A model generated the notes under the pieces. It searched no databases and was not told where the DNA came from. It was given only the letters and a program-made list of their open reading frames with translations. A DNA stretch of 64,000 bases from Zeus faber (lineage: Eukaryota; Chordata; Actinopteri; Zeiformes; Zeidae). This document shows, piece after piece, positions 1 through 11,512 of this stretch. The DNA is taken from the NCBI GenBank assembly GCA_960531495.1, contig OY482860.1, forward strand, positions 30,085,115 to 30,149,114, read 5' to 3'. The position numbers and the translations under genes are program-made. Position 1 is the first letter of the stretch. Each line of letters begins with the position of its first letter.

Positions 1-1120
1 CATGTACATGGAAAAACAAACAGAAACAAACATGTACATGGAAAAACAAACATAGAAACAAACAACAACATGTACATGGAAAAACAAACAGAAACAAACA
101 TGTACATGGAAAAACATCAACATAGAAACAAACATGAACATGGAAAAACATCAACATAGAAACGAATAACCACATGTACATGGAAAAACATCAACATGGA
201 AACAAACATGTACATGGAAAAACAAACAGAAACAAACAACATGTACATGGAAAAACAAACATAGAAACAAACATGTACATGGAAAAACAAACATAGAAAC
301 AAACATGTACATGGAAAAACATCAACATGGAAACAAACATGTACATGGAAAAACATCAACATAGAAACAAACATGTACATGGAAAAAAATAAACATGGAA
401 ACAAATAACAACATGTACATGGAAAAACATCAACATAGAAACAAACATGAACATGGAAAAACAAACAGAAACAAACATGTACATGGAAAAACAAACATAG
501 AAACAAACATGCACATGGAAAAACAAACATAGAAACAAACATGCACATGGAAAAACAAACATAGAAACAAACAACAACATGCACATGGAAAAACAAACAT
601 AGAAACAAACAACATGCACATGGACAAACGTTAACATAGAAACAAACATGTACATGGAAAAACATCAACATAGAAACAAACATGAACATGGAAAAACAAC
701 CAGAAACAAACAACATGTACATGGAAAAACAAACATAGAAACAAACAACATGCACATGGAAAAACAAACATAGAAACAAACAACATGTTCATGGAAAAAC
801 GTCAACATAGAAACAAACAACATGTACATGGAAAAACATCAACATAGAAACAAACAACATGTACATGGAAAAACATCAACATGGAAACAAACAACATGTA
901 CATGGAAAAACATCAACATAGAAACAAACAACATGTACATGGAAAAACATCAACATAGAAACAAACATGTACATGGAAAAACATCAGCATCGAAATAAAC
1001 ATGTACATGGAAAAACATCAGCACAGAAACAAACAACAACATGTACATGGAAAAACAAACAGAAACAAACATGTACATGGAAAAACAAACATAGAAACCA
1101 ACAACAATATGTACATGGAA
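1..1120. repeat. Minisatellite array, left block
   Basis: Tandem units of about 35-45 bp are built from three modules: the palindrome CATGTACATG, then GAAAAACATCAACAT or GAAAAACAAACA, then AGAAACAAACAAC. Units vary by single bases (TGTACATG, TGCACATG, TGAACATG, TGTTCATG) and by presence of the extra AAC. The array runs off the left edge, so its full length is unknown. Long open frames exist on both strands because the units contain few stops. The translations are repetitive (HVHGKTST-like or FHVHVCFY-like) and are not considered genes. Confidence 0.97.
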
Positions 1121-2641
1121 TGTTTATCAAACACAGGATAAGATGTAAATTCCTTGTGCAAGCACATACCTAAGAGTGTCGTGATGAATGGTAGAACGTC
1201 TTAATGTCATCTTGTCGTCTTGGTGATGAATGGTGGTGAATGGTGGGAGCTGGATATGCATCATCAGTAGTGTATCCTTGGATCTTGGGATGTTTCGGCC
1301 TCTACACTATACACCCTCCCCAAGGTGGCCAGCTACAGGCTGATCGGACCTGAGCTTGCGTGAGTCCAGACTTGTCACGAGAAAGAAAGCCATATTGATG
1401 GCAGACTTCTCGAGGGACTATGCACGGCAGGGGCGTCCTACTCCCTGAGTCAAGCCAAAGCTGACCGCATACCTACTGGTTTGCTACTTTGGGGCCCAAC
1501 AGGGGTCTTTCCTCCTCATAAAAAGCCACTGGCTGCTCCTTCCGGCTGCCTCTGATGCAGCTTTGATGGCTGAGCGCTGGTTCTGGCCGCTAACTCCCAG
1601 GTCAGTGAACAGTCTGGTGGTAGATCTTGCCACAAACCCTCTGCATCCGACCTCCACTGGGCGGACCTCAGCGTTCCAGCCACGGTGTTGTGCTTCAGCA
1701 GCGAGCTCGGCGTAGCGTAGATGTTTTCGCTCATAAGCCTCATCCACTGCGTCCTCCCAGGGTACTGTGAGTTCGATAATGTACACCTTCTTCAGAGAAG
1801 GAGACCACAGCATCAGGTCAGGTCTCAGGGTAGTTGTAGCAATCTCTGGAGGAAAAACCAGCTGTCGGCCAATGTCAGCCAGCATCTTCCAGTCACGGGC
1901 TAAGCGTAGCTGGCCTCGCTCAGATGGTGTAGAACAGCTTCTAGTTACCTTAGCCCCCTCACGGACAAAGATAGTTGCCCATTGTTGGTTGGATGCTGGT
2001 GGTGGTAGGGAGTTGGTGGCAGTTCGTTTGTCCTCCAGAGTGGATGCAAGGACTTTCAGGACTTGGTTGTGACGCCACGTATAACGTCCTTGGGTGAGAC
2101 TGGTTTTACACCCTGTAAGAATGTGTCTGAGGGTGGCTGGCATAGAACATAGGGCACACCCCGGATCTTCACCAAACCACTGGTGAAGGTTGACTGGTGT
2201 TGGAAGGACGTCGTATGTAGCTCTGATGGAGAAGCTCAACTGTCTCGCTTCCATGGCCCACATGTCTTTCCAGCTGATCTTCCTCCTCTCCACACTGTCC
2301 CAACTTGTCCACTGTCCTTGTTTGCCAAGAGAGACTGCCTTGGCCCATCGTGCAGCATCCTCCTGGTGACGTACTTCCTCCACCACCATCTTCCTCCGTT
2401 CTCGTGCTGTGGCCTTACTCCACGCTGGGGGGGTAGCTGTTAGCCCAAAGCCTCCTCTTCCTTGCTGAACATGGCCCACAATGTCAGCGTGTTTGAGGGC
2501 TGCTGTTGCTTCCTCCACTGCTTTGGCTGGTCTCCATTTGCGGCCAGTGGTTATGGTTGGTGCATTGTTGCTCACCACTATGTCTCTGGATTCATTCAGT
2601 GTCATCTGGAGTCTTGTTTTTTTCCGTTTGTTTTTCTGTTT
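1121..2641 (-). mobile_element. 5'-truncated LINE with restriction-like endonuclease, inserted in the minisatellite
   Basis: A unique block interrupts the tandem array. Read on the minus strand it encodes the C-terminal part of a non-LTR retrotransposon with a restriction-like endonuclease, followed by about 360 bp of 3' UTR. The array ends in GGAA at 1117-1120 and resumes from GGAA at 2642-2645, so a 4-bp target-site duplication is likely. No reverse transcriptase remains, which fits 5' truncation. The HERO/NeSL/Utopia-like group is inferred from the ELTVPWE endonuclease motif and the zinc knuckle before it. The exact clade is not certain. Confidence 0.8.
1484..2605 (-). CDS. LINE C-terminal zinc-knuckle and restriction-like endonuclease domain
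   Basis: The open frame of about 373 residues counts from a methionine just inside the element; frame upstream of it is minisatellite. A basic linker (GRKW near residue 21) leads to a C-x2-C-x7-H-x4-C knuckle at residues 150-166. It is followed by RPD at 261-263 and ELTVPWE at 278-284. In this family these supply acidic residues of the PD-(D/E)xK nuclease that nicks the target for target-primed reverse transcription. The frame is open to its natural-looking end (stop near 1484). The reverse transcriptase is missing, so this copy cannot move by itself. The 46-48 kb copy aligns with it by eye. Confidence 0.75.
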   Translation of the reverse strand: MTLNESRDIVVSNNAPTITTGRKWRPAKAVEEATAALKHADIVGHVQQGRGGFGLTATPPAWSKATARERRKMVVEEVRHQEDAARWAKAVSLGKQGQWTSWDSVERRKISWKDMWAMEARQLSFSIRATYDVLPTPVNLHQWFGEDPGCALCSMPATLRHILTGCKTSLTQGRYTWRHNQVLKVLASTLEDKRTATNSLPPPASNQQWATIFVREGAKVTRSCSTPSERGQLRLARDWKMLADIGRQLVFPPEIATTTLRPDLMLWSPSLKKVYIIELTVPWEDAVDEAYERKHLRYAELAAEAQHRGWNAEVRPVEVGCRGFVARSTTRLFTDLGVSGQNQRSAIKAASEAAGRSSQWLFMRRKDPCWAPK

Positions 2642-5600
2642 GGAAAAACAAACAGAAACAAACATGTACATGGAAAAACCTCAACATAGAAACAAATAAC
2701 CACATGTACATGGAAAAACATCAACATGGAAACAAACATGTACATGGAAAAACAAACAGAAACAAACAACATGTACATGGAAAAACAAACAGAAACAAAC
2801 AACATGTACATGGAAAAACAAACAGAAACAAACAACATGTACATGGAAAAACATCAACATAGAAACAAACATGTACATGGAAAAACAAACAGAAACAAAC
2901 AACATGTACATGGAAAAACAAACAGAAACAAACAACATGTACATGGAAAAACAAACAGAAACAAACAACATGTACATGGAAAAACATCAACATAGAAACA
3001 ACCAACAACATGCACATGATAAAACATCAACATAGAAACAAACAACATGCACATGGAAAAACATCAACATGGAAACAAACAACAACATGTACATGGAAAA
3101 ACATCGACATAAAAACAAACAACAACATGTACATGGAAAAACAAACAGAAACAAACAACATGTACATGAAAAAACATCAACATAGAAACAACCAACAACA
3201 TGCACATGATAAAACATCAACATGGAAACAAACAACATGCACATGGAAAAACATCAACATGGAAACAAACAACAACATGTACATGGAAACACATCGACAT
3301 AAAAACAAACAACAACATGTACATGGAAAAACATCAACATAGAAACAAACAACATGAACATGGAAAAACAAACAGAAACAAACAACATGTACATGGAAAA
3401 ACATCAACATTGAAACAACCAACAACATGCACATGATAAAACATCAACATGGAAACAAACAACATGCACATGGAAAAACATCAACATGGAAACAAACAAC
3501 AACATGTACATGGAAAAACATCAACATAGAAACGAACAACATGAACATGGAAAAACATCAACATAGAAACAAACATGCACATGGAAAAAAATCAACATGG
3601 AAACAAACATGCACATGGAAAAACATCAACATGGAAACAAACATGCACATGGAAAAACATCAACATAGAAACAAACAACATGTACATGGAAAAACATGTA
3701 CATGGAAAAACATCAACATAGAAACACAACAACATGTACATGGAAAAACATCAACATGGAAACAAACAACATGTACATGGAAAAACATCAACATAGAAAC
3801 AAACATGCACATGGAAAAACATCAACATAGAAACACAACATGTACATGGAAAAACATCAACATAGAAACACAACATGCACATGGAAAAACATCAACGTAG
3901 AAACACAACATGTACATGGAAAAACATCAACATAGAAACAAACATGTACATGGAAAAACATCAACATAGAAACAAACATGCACATGGAAAAACATCAACA
4001 TAGAAACAAACAACAACATGTACATGGGAAAACATGTACATGGAAAAACATCAACATAGAAACACAACAACATGTACATGGAAAAACATCAACATGGAAA
4101 CAAACAACATGTACATGGAAAAACATCAACAAAGAAACAAACATGCACATGGAAAAACATCCAGAAACAAACAATATGTACATGGAAAAACAAACATAGA
4201 AACAAACATGTACATGGAAAAACATCAACATAGAAACAAACAACCTGCACATGGAAAAACAAACATAGAAACAAACAACAACATGCACATGGAAAAACAA
4301 ACATAGAAACAAACAACATGTACATGGAAAAACAAACAGAAACAAACAACATGTACATGGAAAAACATCAACATTGAAACAACCAACAACATGCACATGA
4401 TAAAACATCAACATGGAAACAAACAACATGCACATGGAAAAACATCAACATAGAAACAAACAACATGAACATGGAAAAACATCAACATAGAAACAAACAT
4501 GCACATGGAAAAACATCAACATAGAAACAAACATGTACATGGAAAAACATGTACATGGAAAAACATCAACATAGAAACACAACATGTACATGGAAAAACA
4601 TCAACATGGAAACAAACATGTACATGGAAAAACATCAACATAGAAACAAACATGCACATGGAAAAACATCAACATAGAAACAAACAACAACATGTACATG
4701 GAAAAACATGTACATGGAAAAACATCAACATAGAAACACAACAACATGTACATGGAAAAACATCAACATAGAAACAAACAACAACATGTACATGGAAAAA
4801 CATGTACATGGAAAAACATCAACATAGAAACACAACATGTACATGGAAAAACATCAACATGGAAACAAACAACATGTACATGGAAAAACATCAACATAGA
4901 AACAAACATGTACATGGAAAACATCGACATAAAAACAAACATGTACATGGAAAAACAAACAGAAACAAACATGTACATGGAAAAACATCAACATAGAAAC
5001 AACCAACAACATGCACATGATAAAACATCAACATGGAAACAAACAACATGCACATGGAAAAACATCAACATGGAAACAAACAACACATATACATGGAAAA
5101 ACATCGACATAAAAACAAACAACAACATGTACATGGAAAAACATCAACATAGAAACAAACAACATGAACATGGAAAAACATCAACATAGAAACAAACATG
5201 TACGTGGAAAAACATCAACATGGAAACAAACATGCACATGGAAAAATATCAACATAGAAACAAACATGTACATGGAAAAACATGTACATGGAAAAACATC
5301 AACATAGAAACAAACATGTACATGGAAAAACATCAACATAGAAACAAACATGTACATGGAAAACATCGACATAAAAACAAACATGTACATGGAAAAACAA
5401 ACAGAAACAAACATGTACATGGAAAAACATCAACATAGAAACAACCAACAACATGCACATGATAAAACATCAACATGGAAACAAACAACATGCACATGGA
5501 AAAACATCAACATGGAAACAAACAACACATATACATGGAAAAACATCGACATAAAAACAAACAACAACATGTACATGGAAAAACATCAACATAGAAACAA

Positions 5601-8600
5601 ACAACATGAACATGGAAAAACATCAACATAGAAACAAACATGTACGTGGAAAAACATCAACATGGAAACAAACATGCACATGGAAAAATATCAACATAGA
5701 AACAAACATGTACATGGAAAAACATGTACATGGAAAAACATCAACATAGAAACAAACATGTACATGGAAAAACATCAACATAGAAACAAACATGTACATG
5801 GAAAACATCGACATAAAAACAAACATGTACATGGAAAAACAAACAGAAACAAACATGTACATGGAAAAACATCAACATAGAAACAACCAACAACATGCAC
5901 ATGATAAAACATCAACATGGAAACAAACAACATGCACATGGAAAAACATCAACATGGAAACAAACAACAACATGTACATGGAAAAACATCGACATAAAAA
6001 CAAACAACAACATGTACATGGAAAAACATCAACATAGAAACAAACAACATGAACATGGAAAAACATCAACATAGAAACAAACATGTACGTGGAAAAACAT
6101 CAACATGGAAACAAACATGCACATGGAAAAACATCAACATGGAAACAAACAACAACATGTACATGGAAAAACATCGACATAAAAACAAACAACAAAATGT
6201 ACATGGAAAAACATCAACATAGAAACAAACAACATGAACATGGAAAAACATCAACATAGAAACAAACATGTACGTGGAAAAACATCAACATGGAAACAAA
6301 CAAGCACATGGAAAAATATCAACATAGAAACAAACAACAACATGTACATGGAAAAACATGTACATGGAAAAACATCAACATAGAAACAAACATGTACATG
6401 GAAAAACATCAACATAGAAACAAACATGTACATGGAAAAACATCAACATAGAAACAAACATGTACATGGAAAAACATCAACATAGAAACAAACATGCACA
6501 TGGAAAAACATCCAGAAACAAACAATATGTACATGGAAAAACAAACATAGAAACAAACATGTACATGGAAAAACATCAACATCGAAACAAACATGTACAT
6601 GGAAAAACAAACATAGAAACAAACAACAACATGCACATGGAAAAACGTCAACATAGAAACAAACAACATGCACATGGAAAAACAAACATAGAAACAAACA
6701 ACAACATGCACATGGAAAAACGTCAACATAGAAACAAACAACAACATGTACATGGAAAAACATCAACATAGAAACAAACATGAACATGGAAAAACAACCA
6801 GAAACAAACAACATGTACATGGAAAAACAAACATAGAAACAAACATGCACATGGAAAAACATCGACATAGAAACAAACATGTTCATGGAAAAACGTCAAC
6901 ATAGAAATAAACAACATGTACATGGAAAAACATCAACATAGAAACAAACAACATGTACATGGAAAAACATCAACATGGAAACAAACAACAACATGTACAT
7001 GGAAAAACATCAACATAGAAACAAACATGTACATGGAAAAACATCAACATAGAAACAAACAACATGTTCATGGAAAAACATAAACATAGAAACAAACATG
7101 TACATGGAAAAACATCAGCATAGAAACAAACATGTACATGGAAAAACATCAGCACAGAAACAAACAACATGTACATGGAAAAACAAACAAACAACATGTA
7201 CATGGAAAAACAAACATAGAAACAAACAACATGTACATGGAAAAACAAACAGAAACAACCATGTACATGGAAAAACCTCAACATAGAAACAAATAACCAC
7301 ATGCACATGGAAAAACATCAACATAGAAACAAACAACAACATGTACATGGAAAAACATCAACATAGAAACAAACATGTACATGGAAAAACATCAGCACAG
7401 AAACAAACAACATGTACATGGAAAAACATCAGCACAGAAACAAACATGTCCATGGAAAAACAAACAGAAACAAACATGTACATGGAAAAACATCAACATA
7501 GAAACAAACAACAACATGTACATGGAAAAACATCAACATGGAAACAAACAACAACCTGTACATGGAAAAACATCAACATGGAAACAAACAACAACCTGTA
7601 CATGGAAAAACAAACATAGAAACAAACAACAACATGTACATGGAAAAATATCAACATAGAAACAAACATGTACATGGAAAAACATCAACATTGAAACAAA
7701 CAACAACATGTACATGGAAAAACATCAACATAGAAACAACAGACAACATGTACATGGAAAAACATCAACATAGAAACAACAGACAACATGTACATGGAAA
7801 GACATCAACATAGAAACAAACATGTACATGGAAAAACATCAGCACAGAAACAAACAACATGTACATGGAAAAACAAACAGAAACAACCATGTACATGGAA
7901 AAACCTCAACATAGAAACAAATAACCACATGCACATGGAAAAACATCAACATAGAAACAAACAACAACATGTACATGGAAAAACATCAACATAGAAACAA
8001 ACAACAACATGTACATGGAAAAACATCAACATAGAAACAAACAACAACATGTACATGGAAAAACATCAACATAGAAACAAACATGTACATGGAAAAACAT
8101 CAGCACAGAAACAAACATGTACATGGAAAAACATCAGCACAGAAACAAACATGTCCATGGAAAAACAAACAGAAACAAACATGTACATGGAAAAACATCA
8201 ACATAGAAACAAACAACAACATGTACATGGAAAAACATCAACATGGAAACAAACAACAACCTGTACATGGAAAAACATCAACATGGAAACAAACAACAAC
8301 CTGTACATGGAAAAACAAACATAGAAACAAACAACAACATGTACATGGAAAAATATCAACATAGAAACAAACAACAACATGTACATGGAAAAATATCAAC
8401 ATAGAAACAAACAACAACATGTACATGGAAAAACATCAACATTGAAACAAACAACAACATGTACATGGAAAAACATCAACATAGAAACAACAGACAACAT
8501 GTACATGGAAAGACATCAATATAGAAACAGAGAACAACATGTACATGGAAAGACATCAATATAGAAACAGAGAACAACATGTACATGGAAAAACATCAAC

Positions 8601-8760
8601 ATAGAAACAAACAACAACAACATGTACATGGAAAAACATCAACACAGAAACAAACATGTGCATAGAAAAACATCAACATGGAAACAAATAACATGTACAT
8701 GGAAAAACATCAACATAGAAACAAACAACAACATGTACATGGATAAACATCAACATAGAA
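2642..8760. repeat. Minisatellite array, right block
   Basis: This continues the array with the same unit. Variant modules occur in runs: GATAAAACATCAACATGG near 3020, 3210, 3435, 4400, 5020, 5460 and 5900; ACATCGACATAAAAAC near 3100, 3290, 4920, 5100, 5365, 5545, 5810, 5990 and 6170. Doubled palindromes (CATGTACATGGAAAAA twice in a row) occur near 3690, 4030, 4540, 4710, 4800, 5275 and 5715. The reuse of variants shows that blocks of many units were duplicated, not only single units. The array decays after about 8700 into the flank of a dispersed repeat. Confidence 0.97.
5181..6064. repeat. Higher-order duplication inside the minisatellite (about 442 bp period)
   Basis: The variant TGTACGTGG at 5199 recurs at 5641, exactly 442 bp later. 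The stretch 5181-5622 then matches 5623-6064 closely: same order of doubled palindromes, ACATCGACATAAAAAC and GATAAAACATC variants, and the same encoded peptides over at least 240 bp on each strand. A further partial copy follows near 6090. Similar but looser block repeats are seen with offsets of about 190 bp (2987 versus 3177) and about 708 bp (7341 versus 8049). Confidence 0.85.
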
Positions 8761-8885
8761 ATATCAGATGACAACATTTGTAAACAAAACTGGAACAGCA
8801 ATTTGTCACGTGGCCTCTTCCTGTCATAGTCAGAGTGTGTGTCCGTGTGTGTGTCCGTCCGCCCGTCCAACGGTGAGTACACAGA
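8761..8885. repeat. Right flank of the minisatellite, segment of a dispersed repeat
   Basis: The segment CGTGGCCTCTTCCTGTCATA at about 8799-8818 is matched at about 42392-42411. The short GT/CC-rich run and GGTGAGTAC at its end match GGTGAGTGTACATG after the GT tract near 42590 and 38355. In those copies the segment just upstream (AACATAGAAACAAACAACATTTACATAAAAACATCAAC, read in two parts) is a single-copy form of the minisatellite unit. This stretch is therefore the unexpanded right part of the parent repeat. Confidence 0.7.
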
Positions 8886-9504
8886 ACATTATTTCATGTG
8901 TATGAGGTCTCAGCTTGGGTCTTTGTGCAAAATTCCAATCCGCACCCCCACATAGAACTTAATTTAAGGTGGAAGATTTGTGCCCTCCCTGTTCCAGAAA
9001 AGCTAAATGTATTATTATCAAGTAAAGTATTGACATAAAAGATTCTGTTTTTACTAAATGAAGACCCAAAGCAACGTGGGGACGCACACTTTTTTTTGGA
9101 ACCCGACGGAACGGGACAGTCCCTTAACTCAGTTGTGTTCATATATTTAGTTTCATACATGTAGGAAACAAATGAGAATAAACAGCTCTAAAATAAATAC
9201 AGGCAGGCACATGAGCTGGGAACTGGCGCACGGCGCACCCCTGTCTGGAGGAGAAATAAAATAAAAAAAACAGCTCCAATTCTCTGAGTTAGGTTTAAGA
9301 TTTTCATTTTCCATTCACATAAGAAACTCAGGAAACAAAATAAATCTAATTCTTTCTCTATGAGGTTATACACTATACAGGTACTCCTCACTTAACCTAC
9401 CTGTTTAACGAGCGTTCAGGCTGACGACCAGCTTTGACCGGTCTGTATTGTTCGCTGTGTACAATACCATGCACCTCATCACGCTTTATATACTATATAC
9501 ACTA
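8886..9504. other. Repeat-like intergenic stretch, no gene seen
   Basis: AT-rich sequence with no supported exon. The part around 9090-9200, with GTTTCATAC, GTAGGAAAC and CTAAAATAAA in that order, has a diverged relative near 25880-25985 in the same orientation. It is therefore a dispersed repeat of unknown family. The stretch after 9380 (GGTACTCCTCACTTAACCT) also looks repeat-derived but was not classified. Confidence 0.5.
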
Positions 9505-10700
9505 TATACGTGACCCACCACAGACTTTAGGAACATTTGGTGGCTTTGATGCTTTTTTTTCGTCATTTGAAAGTGAAGAATCACAGCCTCAAAACGAGGT
9601 ATCACTTGTGTGAATCAAGCAATTTTTTTTAAAGCTATGGCTTGTTCATGACAAGAGTGTGCCAAACTGTGCTTCTGAGATAATCCCCCTCAAAGTTTCC
9701 CCAACACTTGGATCCATTCAGCCAGCTCCCACAATGTTAATGGTCTGGAGGACCAACAAATGCACATGGCTACTTGCCACATGGCCACTTGACACCCTGC
9801 TGAATGGGCAATCTCTGCATTGTTCTTGTGTTTTGAGGGAATATTGAACAGTGCCATCAACACACAACATCTTCTGTTTTTAAAAAAGCTTTTATCAAAC
9901 AGTTATAATATCCATGTTTTATAAAAGTGGAATTATTTAGGAGTTTAAAAGTGCGGACAACACAACAAAATGTACAGTCTGTCAATAATATCGGTCTCTG
10001 TATATCAACCTCGGTGTGTCATTTAATATATAAATGTGCGTATGCCAAATATCTTCAAAGTTCTTAAGAGTTATTATGTGGGCTAACTCCACCCTACTCC
10101 AGCTACACCCTGAGAGCCTGTTTGGGGCCTCTTTTGATTTTCTTTTGGCCCCTGGCTGCATTTGCAGGTAAACTTGAGAATCCTGTCCATTGCTACTTGT
10201 TCTTCATCTGCATCACCAACCTCAACGGACTTCATCACATCATCAGTTGTAACAACAACGGGCGTCGTCGGTCTCCTCCGGTGGTTCTTGAAAATATTCA
10301 GTTTCATCGTCACATTCAGGTTGAAATCCGCTGTTTGAAATTTTCTCCAGGTCCAGAATAACGCTGCTATCAGATTCAGCATCGCTGTCGTTCTCTGCAT
10401 CGCTGTTGGAGAACTGATATCATCGCGGAAAATGAAGTCCAGTACACGCTGCTTACACTGACTTGGATCTGTTGCACCGGTCAGATTAAGGTTCGCGTTA
10501 TGATTTAGATCAGCCACCCGCTTCTCCTAATCCATAACAACACGGAGATGAAAGTTTTCACGGACAAGTGGGACCAAAGGCTCCTCGTTCTGCGCTTTAA
10601 ACATCTGTTTATGATAGTGACGTCAGCGTGACTTCTTCGGTGGTACACGCCCCCTCCACAATGATGTCTCTGTGTGTGTGTGTGTGTATAAGTAGTACGA
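9505..10700 (-). mobile_element. Candidate DNA transposon, decayed copy with acidic ORF
   Basis: Read on the minus strand, 10690-10495 is similar to 49035-49230 on the plus strand. Shared segments include AGAGACATCATTGTGGAGGG, GCTGACGTCAC and TTGTTATGGATTA. Downstream on the minus strand an acidic peptide is encoded in one frame (SNSDAENDSDAESDSS, then ECDDETEYFQEPPEETDD) and a cysteine pair FTCKC follows. A frame change lies between parts, so the copy is decayed. GTGGGTCACGTATA at its far end (about 9504-9522) is nearly the reverse complement of TATATGTGACCCACC at 48690-48710 beside the other copy, suggesting terminal inverted repeats. The family was not recognised. Confidence 0.45.
10083..10517 (-). 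CDS. Unrecognised ORF within the candidate transposon
   Basis: This is the longest open frame of the element above, 144 codons. The first third (ADLNHNANLNL to KQRVLDFIFRD) and the last third (SVEVGDADEEQVAMDRILKF then TCKC) look like protein. The middle reads better in another frame as an acidic serine/aspartate-rich segment, so the frame has been shifted twice. No known domain was recognised, and no transposase catalytic motif lies in the surviving part. It is not a host exon as far as can be seen. Confidence 0.3.
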   Translation of the reverse strand: MADLNHNANLNLTGATDPSQCKQRVLDFIFRDDISSPTAMQRTTAMLNLIAALFWTWRKFQTADFNLNVTMKLNIFKNHRRRPTTPVVVTTDDVMKSVEVGDADEEQVAMDRILKFTCKCSQGPKENQKRPQTGSQGVAGVGWS

Positions 10701-10739
10701 TTTATAGGTAAAGCCCTGAGCGGCAACTAACATAGCAGA

Positions 10740-10925
10740 GTGTGCTCAGCGCAGGACACCCCAATGCCCCCCCCCCCCCCCCTGAGATTTGTGTGGAAAT
10801 GTACGTGTCCTAAGCCAATATGAGCGATCTTAAAACTGCCGGGCAGACGTGAAGCACGTCGGGGCAGGAGCGTGACGGGCAAGACCGCAGCCGCCCGCCA
10901 CATCCCTACCCACATAGCTCGCACC
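10740..10925 (+). repeat. 3' end of GC-rich dispersed repeat (short copy)
   Basis: From GTGTGGAAATGTACGTGTCC to CATCCCTACCCACAT this matches 43585-43728 in order and spacing: the GTGTGCTAATGTG-like start, the ATTAAAATTT-like middle, GGGCAGGAGCGTG, GGCAAGA and GCCGCCCGCC. It carries a 16-base C run near 10767-10782. Only the last part of the family is kept here. Confidence 0.7.
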
Positions 10926-11395
10926 CCAACTGTCCCGCAAACCCAAGGCCTATTGTGTGGTGACTGTACAGTACTGAGTTTGAGTTCGGGCACTGGGAGA
11001 GATAGATGAGACAAGCAGAACAACGCAGGGGTGCAGGGGGGCCGACAAGAAGATCAACGCAGGGGTGCAGGGGGCCGGGCAGCGGCCACGCCGACCCCAA
11101 TTCAGACCCGACTGGGCCTTACGCTGCAGAGACGTTTACGGGGACCTACGGAGAAGCATGAACCTGGCTTGACGCACACGAACATACTGTAATACACCTT
11201 GGTCCCTGCCAGAGGTATTCACACGCTTCACACATTTGAATCATTCCATAAATTGAGTGAGATCAATAGATCAGTTTGATAATCTGACAATCTAATCACT
11301 GTGGTCGATTATGGCCCAATTCTGGCAACCAGGCAACTGTGAAAAAGCCCTGTAAACTATTCTGTGTGTGTGTGTGTGTGTGTGCTCTCCTGCAG
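10926..11395. other. Intronic or intergenic stretch with GT tract, no gene seen
   Basis: No exon or recognised repeat was found up to the splice acceptor at 11394-11395. A short GT run at 11364-11383 precedes the acceptor CTCCTGCAG. Near 11020-11075 the phrase ATCAACGCAGGGGTGCAGGG-like is repeated in tandem. Confidence 0.5.
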
Positions 11396-11512
11396 GTAAG
11401 GGGGAGAGCTGTGAGCGGTGTGTGTCGGAGGCGGAGCTCCTGCTGGACCAGTCGGTGCGTCTGGAGGCAGATGAGGTCGCGGCCGCGCTGTCTGTTGTCA
11501 ACGAGGCCGTCT
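11396..11512 (+). CDS. USP53/54-like exon 1 of 7 in window
   Basis: Acceptor CTCCTGCAG and donor GTAAGT frame an exon that enters and leaves in phase 1. It encodes [20 protein letters not shown] followed by [18 protein letters not shown]. This is a helical segment whose EAELLLDQS and NEA pattern continues into the next exon. Confidence 0.75.

Noticed and set aside
117-8700. Many long open frames on both strands in the minisatellite (histidine/lysine-rich or cysteine/phenylalanine-rich)
   Set aside because: They are translations of the tandem unit in several frames, overlap each other on both strands, and have no splice or start context. They reflect low stop-codon density, not genes.
1-8760. 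CRISPR-like array
   Set aside because: Unit spacing is regular, but there are no unique spacers: the whole unit repeats with point variants. The genome is a vertebrate's.
9659-9847. Short plus-strand open frame with start codon
   Set aside because: No domain, no splice context, and it lies inside a decayed repeat read on the other strand.
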